11,620 nucleotides of DNA. Origin: a bacterium (lineage in GTDB: Bacteria; Ratteibacteria; UBA8468; B48-G9; JAFGKM01). The DNA lies in the NCBI GenBank assembly GCA_029548585.1, contig JAKPNC010000224.1:1-11620 (forward strand). Direction: 5' to 3'. The first letter of the stretch is position 1; the number at the start of each line of letters is the position of its first letter. Under the pieces are notes generated by a model. The model saw only the letters and a list, made by a program, of their open reading frames with translations, had not been told where the DNA came from and ran no database searches. The translations under genes and the position numbers were made by a program. Shown piece after piece: positions 1-5,442 of this stretch.

Positions 1-42
1 GCAGGAATGAAAACGGCGGTCATCCCCCCCGATGCGAAATAA
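1..42 (+). CDS. Possible C-terminal tail of an upstream gene (partial)
   Basis: Reading from base 1 in frame 1 gives AGMKTAVIPPDAK followed by TAA at 40-42. The other two plus frames also close within about 65 bases, so this is only one possible reading of the left edge. The stretch is too short to assign to a family. It would place the end of an upstream plus-strand gene about 20 bases before the extended -10 box at 58-66, which is a sensible gene boundary. Low confidence; the call depends on sequence to the left of the window. Confidence 0.25.
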   Translation, partial: AGMKTAVIPPDAK

Positions 43-57
43 GAAACGCAGGGGCAG

Positions 58-66
58 TGATATAAT
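58..66 (+). promoter_or_regulatory. Extended -10 promoter for the epimerase operon
   Basis: TGA followed directly by TATAAT (61-66) is an extended -10 box (TGN-TATAAT). No convincing -35 hexamer lies 16-18 bases upstream (bases 38-43 read AATAAG), which is tolerated at extended -10 promoters. Transcription would start near base 73, giving a leader of about 185 bases before the first epimerase start at 258. The call is inference from motif and position. Confidence 0.45.
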
Positions 67-132
67 GCTTCTGTCCGGAATCTCAACAGGGACCCTGGGT
101 GGATACGCCTCAGAGCGACTAAGAATGTTGCA

Positions 133-188
133 GCCGAACCCCTCCTGCACCAGGGTTACGGCGGGTAAATCCTCCTGCGCTGAAGATT
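133..188 (+). other. Two tandem small hairpins with CTCCTGC loops in the leader
   Basis: Hairpin 1: GCCG(133-136)-AACCC(137-141), an 11-base loop, GGGTT(153-157), one bulged A, CGGC(159-162); nine base pairs. Hairpin 2: AATC(168-171), a 13-base loop, GATT(185-188); four base pairs only. Both loops begin with CTCCTGC, and the two segments 141-170 and 171-200 are imperfect 30-base tandem copies (shared CCTCCTGC at the start and CGGCGGG near the end). The stretch lies in the presumed untranslated leader of the epimerase operon. It matches no riboswitch or small-RNA class I recognise. Hairpin 1 is solid on paper; hairpin 2 is weak alone. Confidence 0.4.
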
Positions 189-257
189 CGGCGGGAAACT
201 TTACGGTTCGTTGGAATGGCCAGATTTGGCGCAACAGATATAAACTCGGGAGAATCA

Positions 258-1229
258 ATGGAAAAGATATTGTTGACCGGCTGCTGCGGCTTCATCGCCA
301 GCCAGGTTGCGGAGAAGCTCCTAAAGCAGGGATACCATGTCTTCGGGCTTGACGAAATGAACGAATCCTACGACGTGCGCCTGAAGGAATACAGGCTGGG
401 AATCCTTCAGGGTCATAAGAATTTCACTTTCCGGAAGCATGACATCTCCGAACCCGGGACAGCCGGCATCGTTCGTTCCTACGGGCCTTCGGTTATCATA
501 AACCTTGCAGCCCGCGCAGGGGTGAGGGCAAGCATGTCGGACCCGTTCATATACTTCAGGGCAAACCTTACAGGCACCCTCAACATGCTGGAAGCGGCCA
601 GGGAATGCGGCATAAAGAAGTTCATACTGGCTTCAACGTCTTCGGTATACGCGGGCGAAAAAATGCCCTTCTCCGAAACCCTTCCCGTGAACAGGCCCAT
701 ATCACCTTACGCGGCATCAAAGAAATCGGCGGAAGCGATATGCTACACTTACCATTACCTCTATGAAATGGACATCACGGTTTTCCGGTATTTCACCGTT
801 TACGGGCCTGCGGGCAGGCCGGATATGAGCATCTTCAAATTCATCAAGCTCATAGACTCCGACATGGAGATAACGGTTTACGGTGACGGAACGCAGAGCC
901 GGAACTTCACTTATGTTGAAGATATAGCGGAAGGCACCGTGAGGGGCATGAAGCTAAAGGGATTCCAGACGGTAAACCTCGGGGGCGACCGGACCAACAG
1001 CCTCAACGAGATGATATCCCTGATAGAAAAATACCTGGGCAAAAAGGCCCGCATTGTTTACAAAGACTTCCAGAAAACAGACATATATGCCACGTGGGCC
1101 GACATAAGAAGCGCAAAAGAACTCCTCGGGTGGCAACCCGAAACAGGCCTCGAGGAAGGAATAAAGAAAACGGTCGAATGGTACAGGAAGAACCTTTCCT
1201 GGGCTAAAGATATACAACTGGCTGACTGA
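258..1229 (+). CDS. NAD-dependent epimerase, UDP-glucuronate 4-epimerase-like
   Basis: Extended short-chain dehydrogenase/reductase of 323 residues, probably a cytoplasmic enzyme interconverting UDP-glucuronate and UDP-galacturonate. Seen: an N-terminal Rossmann motif TGCCGFIAS (the third glycine of GxxGxxG is Ala14), LAARAGVR near residues 84-90, the STSSVY segment (127-131), the catalytic pair Tyr151-x3-Lys155 (YAASK), and RYFTVYGPAGRPDMS (177-191), which is characteristic of UDP-glucuronate 4-epimerases and not of GalE. The C-terminal substrate region has RNFTYVEDIAEG. Start chosen at ATG 258 because the protein begins MEKILLTG there, as usual for the family, with GGGAGA just upstream; the ATG at 216 has no SD and adds 14 unrelated residues. 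One base separates it from the next epimerase, so the two are surely cotranscribed. The likely role is supplying uronic acid sugars for exopolysaccharide or glycan. Substrate is inferred from family motifs. Confidence 0.85.
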   Translation: MEKILLTGCCGFIASQVAEKLLKQGYHVFGLDEMNESYDVRLKEYRLGILQGHKNFTFRKHDISEPGTAGIVRSYGPSVIINLAARAGVRASMSDPFIYFRANLTGTLNMLEAARECGIKKFILASTSSVYAGEKMPFSETLPVNRPISPYAASKKSAEAICYTYHYLYEMDITVFRYFTVYGPAGRPDMSIFKFIKLIDSDMEITVYGDGTQSRNFTYVEDIAEGTVRGMKLKGFQTVNLGGDRTNSLNEMISLIEKYLGKKARIVYKDFQKTDIYATWADIRSAKELLGWQPETGLEEGIKKTVEWYRKNLSWAKDIQLAD

Positions 1230-1230
1230 A

Positions 1231-2154
1231 ATGAAAATACTTGTAACGGGTGGATGCGGTTTCATCGGCAGCCATCTCGCCGAAAGGCTTGCAGGACAGG
1301 GACACGAGGTTATCGTGATGGATAACCTTTCTTCCGGGGATGTCCGGAACCTGGCCCCGGGTATAAGGTTGGCAGAGATGGACATAAGGGATAGCCAGGC
1401 CGGCGGGTTCATACTGCAGGAAAAGCCGGAGGTCATCTATCACCTTGCGGCACAGATAGACGTGAGGAAATCTGAAGAAGACCCCTTCCTGGACACGGAT
1501 ATAAATATAAAGGGCTCGGTTAACATCCTGAAAAGTTTCGCCTCGCTTGAAGGAAAAAAGAAACTGGTTTTCGCCTCGACCGGAGGCGCCATTTACGGAG
1601 ACACGGACACCATACCAACCCCCGAAACGGTCGAACCCTTTCCGCTCTGCCCTTACGGCATATCAAAGCTTGCGGTCGAAAAATACCTTTTCTACTATTC
1701 CTCCTTTTACGGCCTTGATTTCACGGTCCTACGGTTTGCGAACGTCTACGGCCCCCGGCAGAACGCCAGGGCCGAGGCCGGGGTCGTGGCAATCTTCACA
1801 CGAAGGCTGATGGATAACCTCGGGACCGTCATATACGGCGACGGAAGGCAGACGAGGGACTTTATCTACGTAAAGGACGTGGTTAGCGCATGCGAAACTG
1901 CAATGTCAAGCGGGGTAAGAGGAGTCTTCAACGTGGGGACAGGCAGGGAAACTGAGATAGACACCTTGCTGGAAATGATAAAAAAAGAAACCGGTTCGGG
2001 AGCTGAAAGGGCATACGCCCCCGCAAGAAAGGGAGAGGTTCGAAGGAGCTGCCTCTCCCCGGCAAAACTCCTTAAGGCAACCGGATGGCGCCCCGTCTAC
2101 TCCCTCGAAGAAGGGATCAGGGAAACCGTCAGGTGGTTCATGTCAGTTGGATGA
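1231..2154 (+). CDS. NAD-dependent epimerase, GalE-like
   Basis: Extended short-chain dehydrogenase/reductase of 307 residues, most likely a UDP-glucose/UDP-galactose type 4-epimerase. Seen: complete Rossmann motif GGCGFIGS (7-14), the acidic NAD-ribose site MDNLSSG (30-36), HLAAQIDVRKS (71-81), the STGGAIYG segment (116-123) typical of short prokaryotic GalE proteins, the catalytic Tyr142-x3-Lys146 (YGISK), and LRFANVYGPRQ (167-177). The C terminus has RDFIYVKDVV and a terminal GWRP...SLEEGI segment. The start follows the previous stop by one base with no strong SD, so translational coupling is likely. The 3' end overlaps the convergent pseudopilin gene by 12 bp and no terminator hairpin is visible. 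UDP-GlcNAc or UDP-xylose type substrates are possible; the exact sugar cannot be read from the sequence. Confidence 0.85.
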   Translation: MKILVTGGCGFIGSHLAERLAGQGHEVIVMDNLSSGDVRNLAPGIRLAEMDIRDSQAGGFILQEKPEVIYHLAAQIDVRKSEEDPFLDTDINIKGSVNILKSFASLEGKKKLVFASTGGAIYGDTDTIPTPETVEPFPLCPYGISKLAVEKYLFYYSSFYGLDFTVLRFANVYGPRQNARAEAGVVAIFTRRLMDNLGTVIYGDGRQTRDFIYVKDVVSACETAMSSGVRGVFNVGTGRETEIDTLLEMIKKETGSGAERAYAPARKGEVRRSCLSPAKLLKATGWRPVYSLEEGIRETVRWFMSVG

Positions 2155-2829
2155 AGTCTCCCATTCGGGGCCGCTGGTAAAGACATTATAATTCTGGGCT
2201 GAAAGGTTCAACACCTTCTGGCCGTGGTTATTGTAATGCCAGAAGCATCTGACTATGGGAACCTTTCCTTCGTGGCTCTCGTTACCCATCTGCCATACCT
2301 TGGCTTCCTTCCAGGTAACCGACCCGTCATTATTCATATCGGCGTGAGATATGTCCGTCTCGTTGTGGGAAGAATGGAACCACGAGCATCTGTTGTAATT
2401 AAACTCGTAGAAATAACTGCATGCCTCCAGTTCGGGGTTTCTGTAATTGAATCCTTCAATGGCTCCGAGATAGGGCGGGGAATATCCCGCTCCGGGAATG
2501 TTGGGCGGTGGTATATCGTTGGTCTCCGGAAAGGTTACATGGCCGTGCCCCCTTACCCCGGCATAAAGATCCGTAAGACAGGCGAAAATTCCTTTGGAAG
2601 ATATGTATGACGGAAAAAGAGAAGAAAGCCATGGGGGATAATCCTTGTAATCCTGGGTATAAAGCTCTATGGCTATGCTGAACTGCTTCAGGTTATTGAT
2701 GCAGTTTGCCTGCCTGCCTTTCTCTCTTGCCGTTGACAGGGCCGGCAGAAGCTGTCCGGCAAGTATGGAAATAATTGCAATGACCACGAGAAGCTCTATG
2801 AGGGTAAAACCGCGCTCTCCTTTTAACAT
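2143..2829 (-). CDS. Prepilin-type (pseudopilin-like) protein with EF-hand-like loop
   Basis: A 228-residue class III prepilin-type protein. The N terminus has GERG|FTLIELLVVIAI, with cleavage expected after Gly and the conserved Glu at mature position 5, followed by one hydrophobic helix and STAREKGRQANCINNLKQ, a signature of pilin-like proteins abundant in PVC and Omnitrophota genomes. The body holds cysteines near residues 84, 137 and 148. Residues 164-175 read DMNNDGSVTWKE, which fits the 12-residue EF-hand calcium loop (D1, N3, D5, G6, V8, E12). The C-terminal RCFWHYNNHG...LNLSAQNYNV resembles a degenerate H-x9-DG tail. ATG 2829 is chosen over GTG 2838 because AGGGAGG (2838-2844) is correctly spaced only for the ATG. 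It lies 35 bases downstream of the HEAT-repeat gene, probably in the same transcript. It would be exported and assembled or anchored in the inner membrane by type IV pilus or type II secretion machinery, not encoded here. Confidence 0.85.
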   Translation of the reverse strand: MLKGERGFTLIELLVVIAIISILAGQLLPALSTAREKGRQANCINNLKQFSIAIELYTQDYKDYPPWLSSLFPSYISSKGIFACLTDLYAGVRGHGHVTFPETNDIPPPNIPGAGYSPPYLGAIEGFNYRNPELEACSYFYEFNYNRCSWFHSSHNETDISHADMNNDGSVTWKEAKVWQMGNESHEGKVPIVRCFWHYNNHGQKVLNLSAQNYNVFTSGPEWETSSN

Positions 2830-2837
2830 TTTTTTCA

Positions 2838-2844
2838 CCTCCCT
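2838..2844 (-). promoter_or_regulatory. SD site that fixes the pseudopilin start at 2829
   Basis: On the minus strand AGGGAGG is followed by TGAAAAAA and then ATG, a normal 8-base spacing. The in-frame GTG at 2838 overlaps this SD and cannot use it. The same GGAGGTGAAAA context precedes the pilin gene at 4425. Confidence 0.8.
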
Positions 2845-2864
2845 TTATGCCTTATGTGTGCCTG

Positions 2865-3563
2865 TCACGATTTATCCTTGCCCGCCTGGATTGTATCGTA
2901 GGCTGTTTTCTTGATCTCTTCATCCGGATCGTTATAATAAAGGTTATAGAGCCTGTTCTCCATCTCCCCGATATCCCTTGACCTGAGCATCTCAAGGCAC
3001 CTTTTCCTTATGCCTGCATCCTCGGACTCTTCCTCTGCTATGTCCATCAGCTTCTCCTGGAGGGTCCCAGGGCCATACCTGTCGATGTAGCCCAGTATAA
3101 GGTGCTTTGTCTCTTTATCCTCTTCTCCAAACCTGTCAACGAGGTAATGAAGATTGGTCTTTTCCATCTTCATGAGAGTCTCCATGGCTATAAGCTTTAC
3201 ATCCTTTCGGGTTGAGCCGAGAAGGGCCGCAAGCTTCTCCCTGTCAAGGGTTCCAAGGCTCCAGGCGGCAACCCTCTTCACGTCTTCTTCATCATTCCCG
3301 TTAATGATCTTCTCGATTTCAGGGATGGCAGATTTAACGCCGGTCTGCCCGAGGGTATATATAGCGTACTTCTTCTCTTCCTTATTCTTGCTTTCCAGCT
3401 TTCCCATGTAGGCCCTCGGACTGCTTGTCCTGCTTCTCCTGGTTGCCCAGAATCCCAGCCTTGCAAGAGAGACCACTAAGAGTATTCCAATGACCGCCAT
3501 CACGATTACAAAAGATTTCCTGTGACTTTCCGCCTTTGCAAAAAACTCCCTTATCTTTTCCAT
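2865..3563 (-). CDS. Membrane-anchored HEAT-repeat protein
   Basis: A 232-residue protein with a short charged N terminus, one transmembrane helix at about residues 18-34 (SFVIVMAVIGILLVVSLA), a basic linker (RRSRTSSPR, residues 42-50) and then a helical-repeat domain to the end. The repeats read as HEAT-like pairs of helices, for example KKYAIYTLGQTGVKSAIPEIEKI (64-86), VKRVAAWSLGTLDREKLAALL (95-115), VKLIAMETLMKM (122-133) and IRKRCLEMLRSRD (185-197). Topology is probably N-in with the repeat domain outside if the positive-inside rule is ignored, but the basic residues after the helix argue for a cytoplasmic domain; this is unresolved. HEAT domains bind proteins; no catalytic motif is seen. 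The start at 3563 follows the promoter at 3591-3619; a longer reading to 3710 would run through it. The SD is weak (GGGGGA, too distant). Cotranscription with the pseudopilin suggests a link to pilus or secretion assembly, which is inference. Confidence 0.75.
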   Translation of the reverse strand: MEKIREFFAKAESHRKSFVIVMAVIGILLVVSLARLGFWATRRSRTSSPRAYMGKLESKNKEEKKYAIYTLGQTGVKSAIPEIEKIINGNDEEDVKRVAAWSLGTLDREKLAALLGSTRKDVKLIAMETLMKMEKTNLHYLVDRFGEEDKETKHLILGYIDRYGPGTLQEKLMDIAEEESEDAGIRKRCLEMLRSRDIGEMENRLYNLYYNDPDEEIKKTAYDTIQAGKDKS

Positions 3564-3590
3564 GTTATTATCTTTTTTTCCCCCGTTTAT

Positions 3591-3619
3591 ATGATACCGG
3601 CGCCGCAACTGCTTTTCAA
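3591..3619 (-). promoter_or_regulatory. Sigma70-like promoter for the HEAT/pseudopilin operon
   Basis: On the minus strand TTGAAA (3614-3619) and TATCAT (3591-3596) are separated by exactly 17 bases. The predicted start would lie about 20 bases upstream of ATG 3563, giving a short leader. Each box has one or two departures from consensus. Confidence 0.6.
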
Positions 3620-3885
3620 GAGCCGCTGGCACACAAAAAGATCTTATCACGAAAACAAAAAATAAACAAATGGCCGACAACATGCATGCCCGGGAAGGAA
3701 AAGCTTCCAACCCGGAGCCGGAGCTTTCTTTCTCTCATCCCGCAATCTTTGACTGCCGTATCCCTAAATTTGAAGTTGAATGAACCATCTTTTCTTTGCA
3801 ATTTCATGGCGGCAGAAAATAAACATCCTGACTGTTTTTCAGATTTCCGGAAACACGGGAAGCCTTGGTATTTTTGAAATTTCTC
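3620..3885. other. Gene-free divergent intergenic stretch
   Basis: This stretch separates the minus-strand HEAT operon from the plus-strand HU gene and is A/T-rich towards both ends. No convincing coding frame is present: the short open frames on both strands overlap promoters and lack SD sites. It contains one symmetrical hairpin at 3690-3715 (CCGGG, AA, GGAA, loop AAGC, TTCC, AA, CCCGG). This is not followed by a T tract on either strand, so it is not an obvious terminator. No further structure is supported. Confidence 0.5.
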
Positions 3886-3913
3886 TTGACAAAATAAACA
3901 AAAGGTTTATATT
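3886..3913 (+). promoter_or_regulatory. Promoter of the HU gene
   Basis: A perfect -35 box TTGACA (3886-3891) is followed after 16 bases by TATATT (3908-3913). A perfect TATAAT also occurs at 3915-3920 but would need a 23-base spacer. The gene starts at 3949 with GAAGGAGGTG (3931-3940) as SD, so transcription would start around 3920-3927 and the leader is short. Strong promoter plus strong SD fit an abundant nucleoid protein. Confidence 0.7.
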
Positions 3914-3948
3914 ATATAATAAAATTGGAAGAAGGAGGTGATAAAACC

Positions 3949-4218
3949 ATGAATAAAGCCGATCTTATAGAAGCAGTGGGCAAGGTTGTCTCCACAAAAA
4001 AAGAAGCAACGGTGGCAGTAGATACAGTACTCGATTCCATCAAGGCATCTCTGAAGAAGGGCAACGCAGTGACGCTGGTAGGGTTTGGGACTTTTGACGT
4101 AGCCAAGAGGAAAGCGAGAAAGGGAAGAAATCCCAGGACAGGCGCCGAGATAAAGATTGCGGCAAAGAAGGTTCCGGTTTTCAGGGCAGGCAGCGAACTG
4201 AAAAAAGCCGTCAAGTAA
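3949..4218 (+). CDS. HU-family DNA-binding protein
   Basis: An 89-residue small basic protein of the bacterial histone-like HU/IHF family, which binds and bends DNA as a dimer to organise the nucleoid. Seen: the N-terminal helical part MNKADLIEAVG...KKEATVAVDTVLDSI (residues 1-31), then GFGTFDVAKRKARKGRNPRTG (45-65), the family signature leading into the DNA-binding arm with the Asn-Pro at its tip, IKIAAKKVPVFRAG (68-81), and the closing helix ELKKAVK. Length matches typical HU (about 90). The start is ATG 3949, directly after GGAGGTG; an in-frame upstream ATG at 3925 would place the SD inside the coding region. Single-gene unit with its own promoter and terminator. HU versus IHF subunit cannot be decided with certainty, but the sequence reads as HU. 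Confidence 0.95.
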   Translation: MNKADLIEAVGKVVSTKKEATVAVDTVLDSIKASLKKGNAVTLVGFGTFDVAKRKARKGRNPRTGAEIKIAAKKVPVFRAGSELKKAVK

Positions 4219-4230
4219 AAGACATTTAAG

Positions 4231-4261
4231 AGAAGCGGACTTCTTCACGGAGTCCGCTTCT
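4231..4261 (+). terminator. Hairpin terminator after the HU gene
   Basis: Inverted repeat with an 11-bp perfect stem (AGAAGCGGACT 4231-4241 with AGTCCGCTTCT 4251-4261) and a 9-base loop, starting 12 bases after the HU stop codon. The following TTCTCC is only moderately T-rich, so termination efficiency is uncertain, but position and stem strongly suggest this role. Confidence 0.75.
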
Positions 4262-4339
4262 TCTCCATGGAAACATTCAGAATGGAAATCAACTCAGAGA
4301 ACGGGCCCCTATAGTAAAAACAAAGTCTTTGCGGAATAC

Positions 4340-4368
4340 TTGACAAAAATAACATTGCATGATATAAT
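4340..4368 (+). promoter_or_regulatory. Full-consensus sigma70 promoter of the pilin gene
   Basis: TTGACA (4340-4345), exactly 17 bases, TATAAT (4363-4368), with TGA immediately before the -10 box (extended -10). Every element is at consensus, so strong constitutive transcription is expected. The start would be near 4375, giving a leader of about 50 bases that ends in AGAAGGAGGTG, the SD for ATG 4425. Confidence 0.85.
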
Positions 4369-4424
4369 GTAGAATAGATTAAGATATAAAGCCGGAAAAA
4401 AACAGAAGAAGGAGGTGAAAACAA

Positions 4425-5075
4425 ATGAAAAACAGAAAAGGTTTTACCCTCATAGAGCTGTTGGTGGTTATAGCGATTATTGCCATCTTGGCAGCTATGT
4501 TGCTTCCCGCTCTGGCAAGGGCAAGAGAACAGGCGAGGAGATCAGTTTGTATCTCCAACCTGAAACAGCTGGGTCTTGCGCTGAAAATGTACTCCCAGGA
4601 CTACAAGGAGTTCTTCCCGGTGAGAGACAACGTTGCTGATCTCAGCGCTCAGGATACAAGCGGAAACCTCGGGCTGCTCTTTGACGCTTACATATCCACG
4701 ACAGATGCGTTCACATGTCCTTCAGACCTTAAGAAGCTTGGAGGAACTGGCGTACTGGCCGACAAACTCTCCTACGCTTACGCAAGAGGCATGTCTGAAC
4801 AGGTGGATACTGAAACCGTACTGATGGTAGACAGAGCCGGAGAAACCGCAGGCGTGTGGAACGACGGTTATGCCGGTGACAACGCGTCCGGAGCACTTAA
4901 GATCAACGATTTCACGGCGGGTAAGGTCAACCATAAGAGCGATGGCGTCAACGCGCTCTACGTGGGTGGCAACGTGGCATGGATCCCTGCACCGAGAGCA
5001 ACAGCAGCAGCAGGCGGAGCCTTCCCCAACTGTCTTAACGGGGTAGACGACGTAGGTGTAGTGTACAACCCGTAA
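4425..5075 (+). CDS. Prepilin-type protein, stand-alone, probably abundant
   Basis: A 216-residue class III prepilin-type protein. It begins MKNRKG|FTLIELLVVIAIIAILAAM with expected cleavage after Gly6, methylated Phe7 and Glu11 at mature position 5; a single N-terminal hydrophobic helix (7-29) follows. Next is LPALARAREQARRS with CISNLKQLG (42-50), as in pilin-like proteins of PVC and Omnitrophota genomes, then YSQDYKEFFP and a cysteine pair region (Cys42, Cys98). Near the C terminus NHKSDGVNALYVGGNVAW (169-186) is a variant of the H-x9-DG motif, with ten residues and GG in place of DG; a tail of about 30 residues with TAAAGGAFPNC follows. Exported as a prepilin and processed by a PilD-type peptidase, not encoded here. 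It has its own consensus promoter, strong SD and strong terminator, so it is a good candidate for a major fibre or surface subunit; this is inference. Confidence 0.88.
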   Translation: MKNRKGFTLIELLVVIAIIAILAAMLLPALARAREQARRSVCISNLKQLGLALKMYSQDYKEFFPVRDNVADLSAQDTSGNLGLLFDAYISTTDAFTCPSDLKKLGGTGVLADKLSYAYARGMSEQVDTETVLMVDRAGETAGVWNDGYAGDNASGALKINDFTAGKVNHKSDGVNALYVGGNVAWIPAPRATAAAGGAFPNCLNGVDDVGVVYNP

Positions 5076-5086
5076 GTGTAGATTTC

Positions 5087-5124
5087 AAAAGAAAAACCCT
5101 TCTTTCACGAAGGGTTTTTCTTTT
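5087..5124 (+). terminator. Strong intrinsic terminator after the pilin gene
   Basis: A perfect 16-bp inverted repeat (AAAAGAAAAACCCTTC 5087-5102 with its complement 5109-5124) around a 6-base loop TTTCAC, followed by further T residues to 5128. The GC core ACCCTTC/GAAGGGT with flanking A and T tracts makes it potentially active in both directions. Confidence 0.92.
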
Positions 5125-5151
5125 TTTTATAACTCATTAAAAAGTTGCGCA

Positions 5152-5160
5152 TGGTATAAT
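5152..5160 (+). promoter_or_regulatory. Possible extended -10 promoter upstream of the M16 pair
   Basis: TGG followed by TATAAT (5155-5160) forms an extended -10 box. The expected -35 position (5132-5137, ACTCAT) does not match. If used, the transcript would carry the repeat cluster 5189-5385 in a leader of about 275 bases before the first M16 gene. A second option is TTGACG at 5418-5423 with TATTAT at 5439-5444, but that -10 overlaps the start codon. Confidence 0.35.
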
Positions 5161-5188
5161 ATAGTGTAAGAGTATTAAAGGGGACAAA

Positions 5189-5385
5189 CCCTTTCTCCCT
5201 CTACCCATAGGGGAGAGGGTTGGGGTGAGGGGGGATTTTCCACGACTCTCCTGCACCTTTGCCACAGTCCGTCAAAGCATCAGCGGCGTAAAGGGGAGTC
5301 CTCACTTTTCCTCCTCTACCCTTGGGGGAGGGCATGCCCGTCCGCAGCTTTAGCGGAGGAGGGTTGAGGTGAGGGGGGATTTTCT
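5189..5385. repeat. Palindromic G/C-rich repeat cluster, left of the M16 genes
   Basis: Two units of a repeat whose reverse reading encodes the familiar spurious peptide HPNPLP. Unit 1 (5193-5240): a hairpin CCCTCT-a-CCC/GGGG-AGAGGG, then GGTTGGGGTGAGG and GGGGATTTTC. Unit 2 (5311-5385): CCTCTACCCTTGGGGGAGGG, an inserted segment with two palindromes (GGGCATGCCC 5330-5339; TCCGC/GCGGA 5341-5357), then the same end. GGTGAGGGGGGATTTTC occurs exactly at 5224-5240 and 5368-5384. Between the units, GACTCTCC (5244-5251) and GGGGAGTC (5293-5300) can pair. Such interspersed repeats are common in intergenic DNA of many bacteria; they are noncoding and can fold in RNA. With the sequence around it this accounts for the gene-free stretch 5125-5442. 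Confidence 0.85.
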
Positions 5386-5442
5386 TTAGTGGCATACGGG
5401 GGGGGGAATTAACGGAATTGACGTAATACTCACAAAAATATT

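Noticed and set aside
216..257. Longer N terminus for the first epimerase from ATG 216
   Set aside because: It adds 14 residues with no family resemblance before MEKILLTG, and has no SD; ATG 258 fits the Rossmann start.
954..1436. Minus-strand open frame of 160 codons across the epimerase junction
   Set aside because: It is antisense to two clear epimerase genes and its translation shows no family features.
2830..2838. GTG 2838 as pseudopilin start
   Set aside because: It overlaps the GGAGG ribosome site; ATG 2829 has correct spacing.
3564..3710. Longer N terminus for the HEAT-repeat protein
   Set aside because: It would run through the promoter at 3591-3619, and the extra residues lack any pattern.
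3536..3877. Plus-strand open frame of 113 codons between HEAT and HU genes
   Set aside because: No SD, covers the divergent promoter region, and the translation is low-complexity and unlike any family.
5201..5395. Minus-strand open frame giving a Pro-rich peptide with HPNPLP
   Set aside because: It is the well-known spurious translation of the interspersed palindromic repeat, not a gene.
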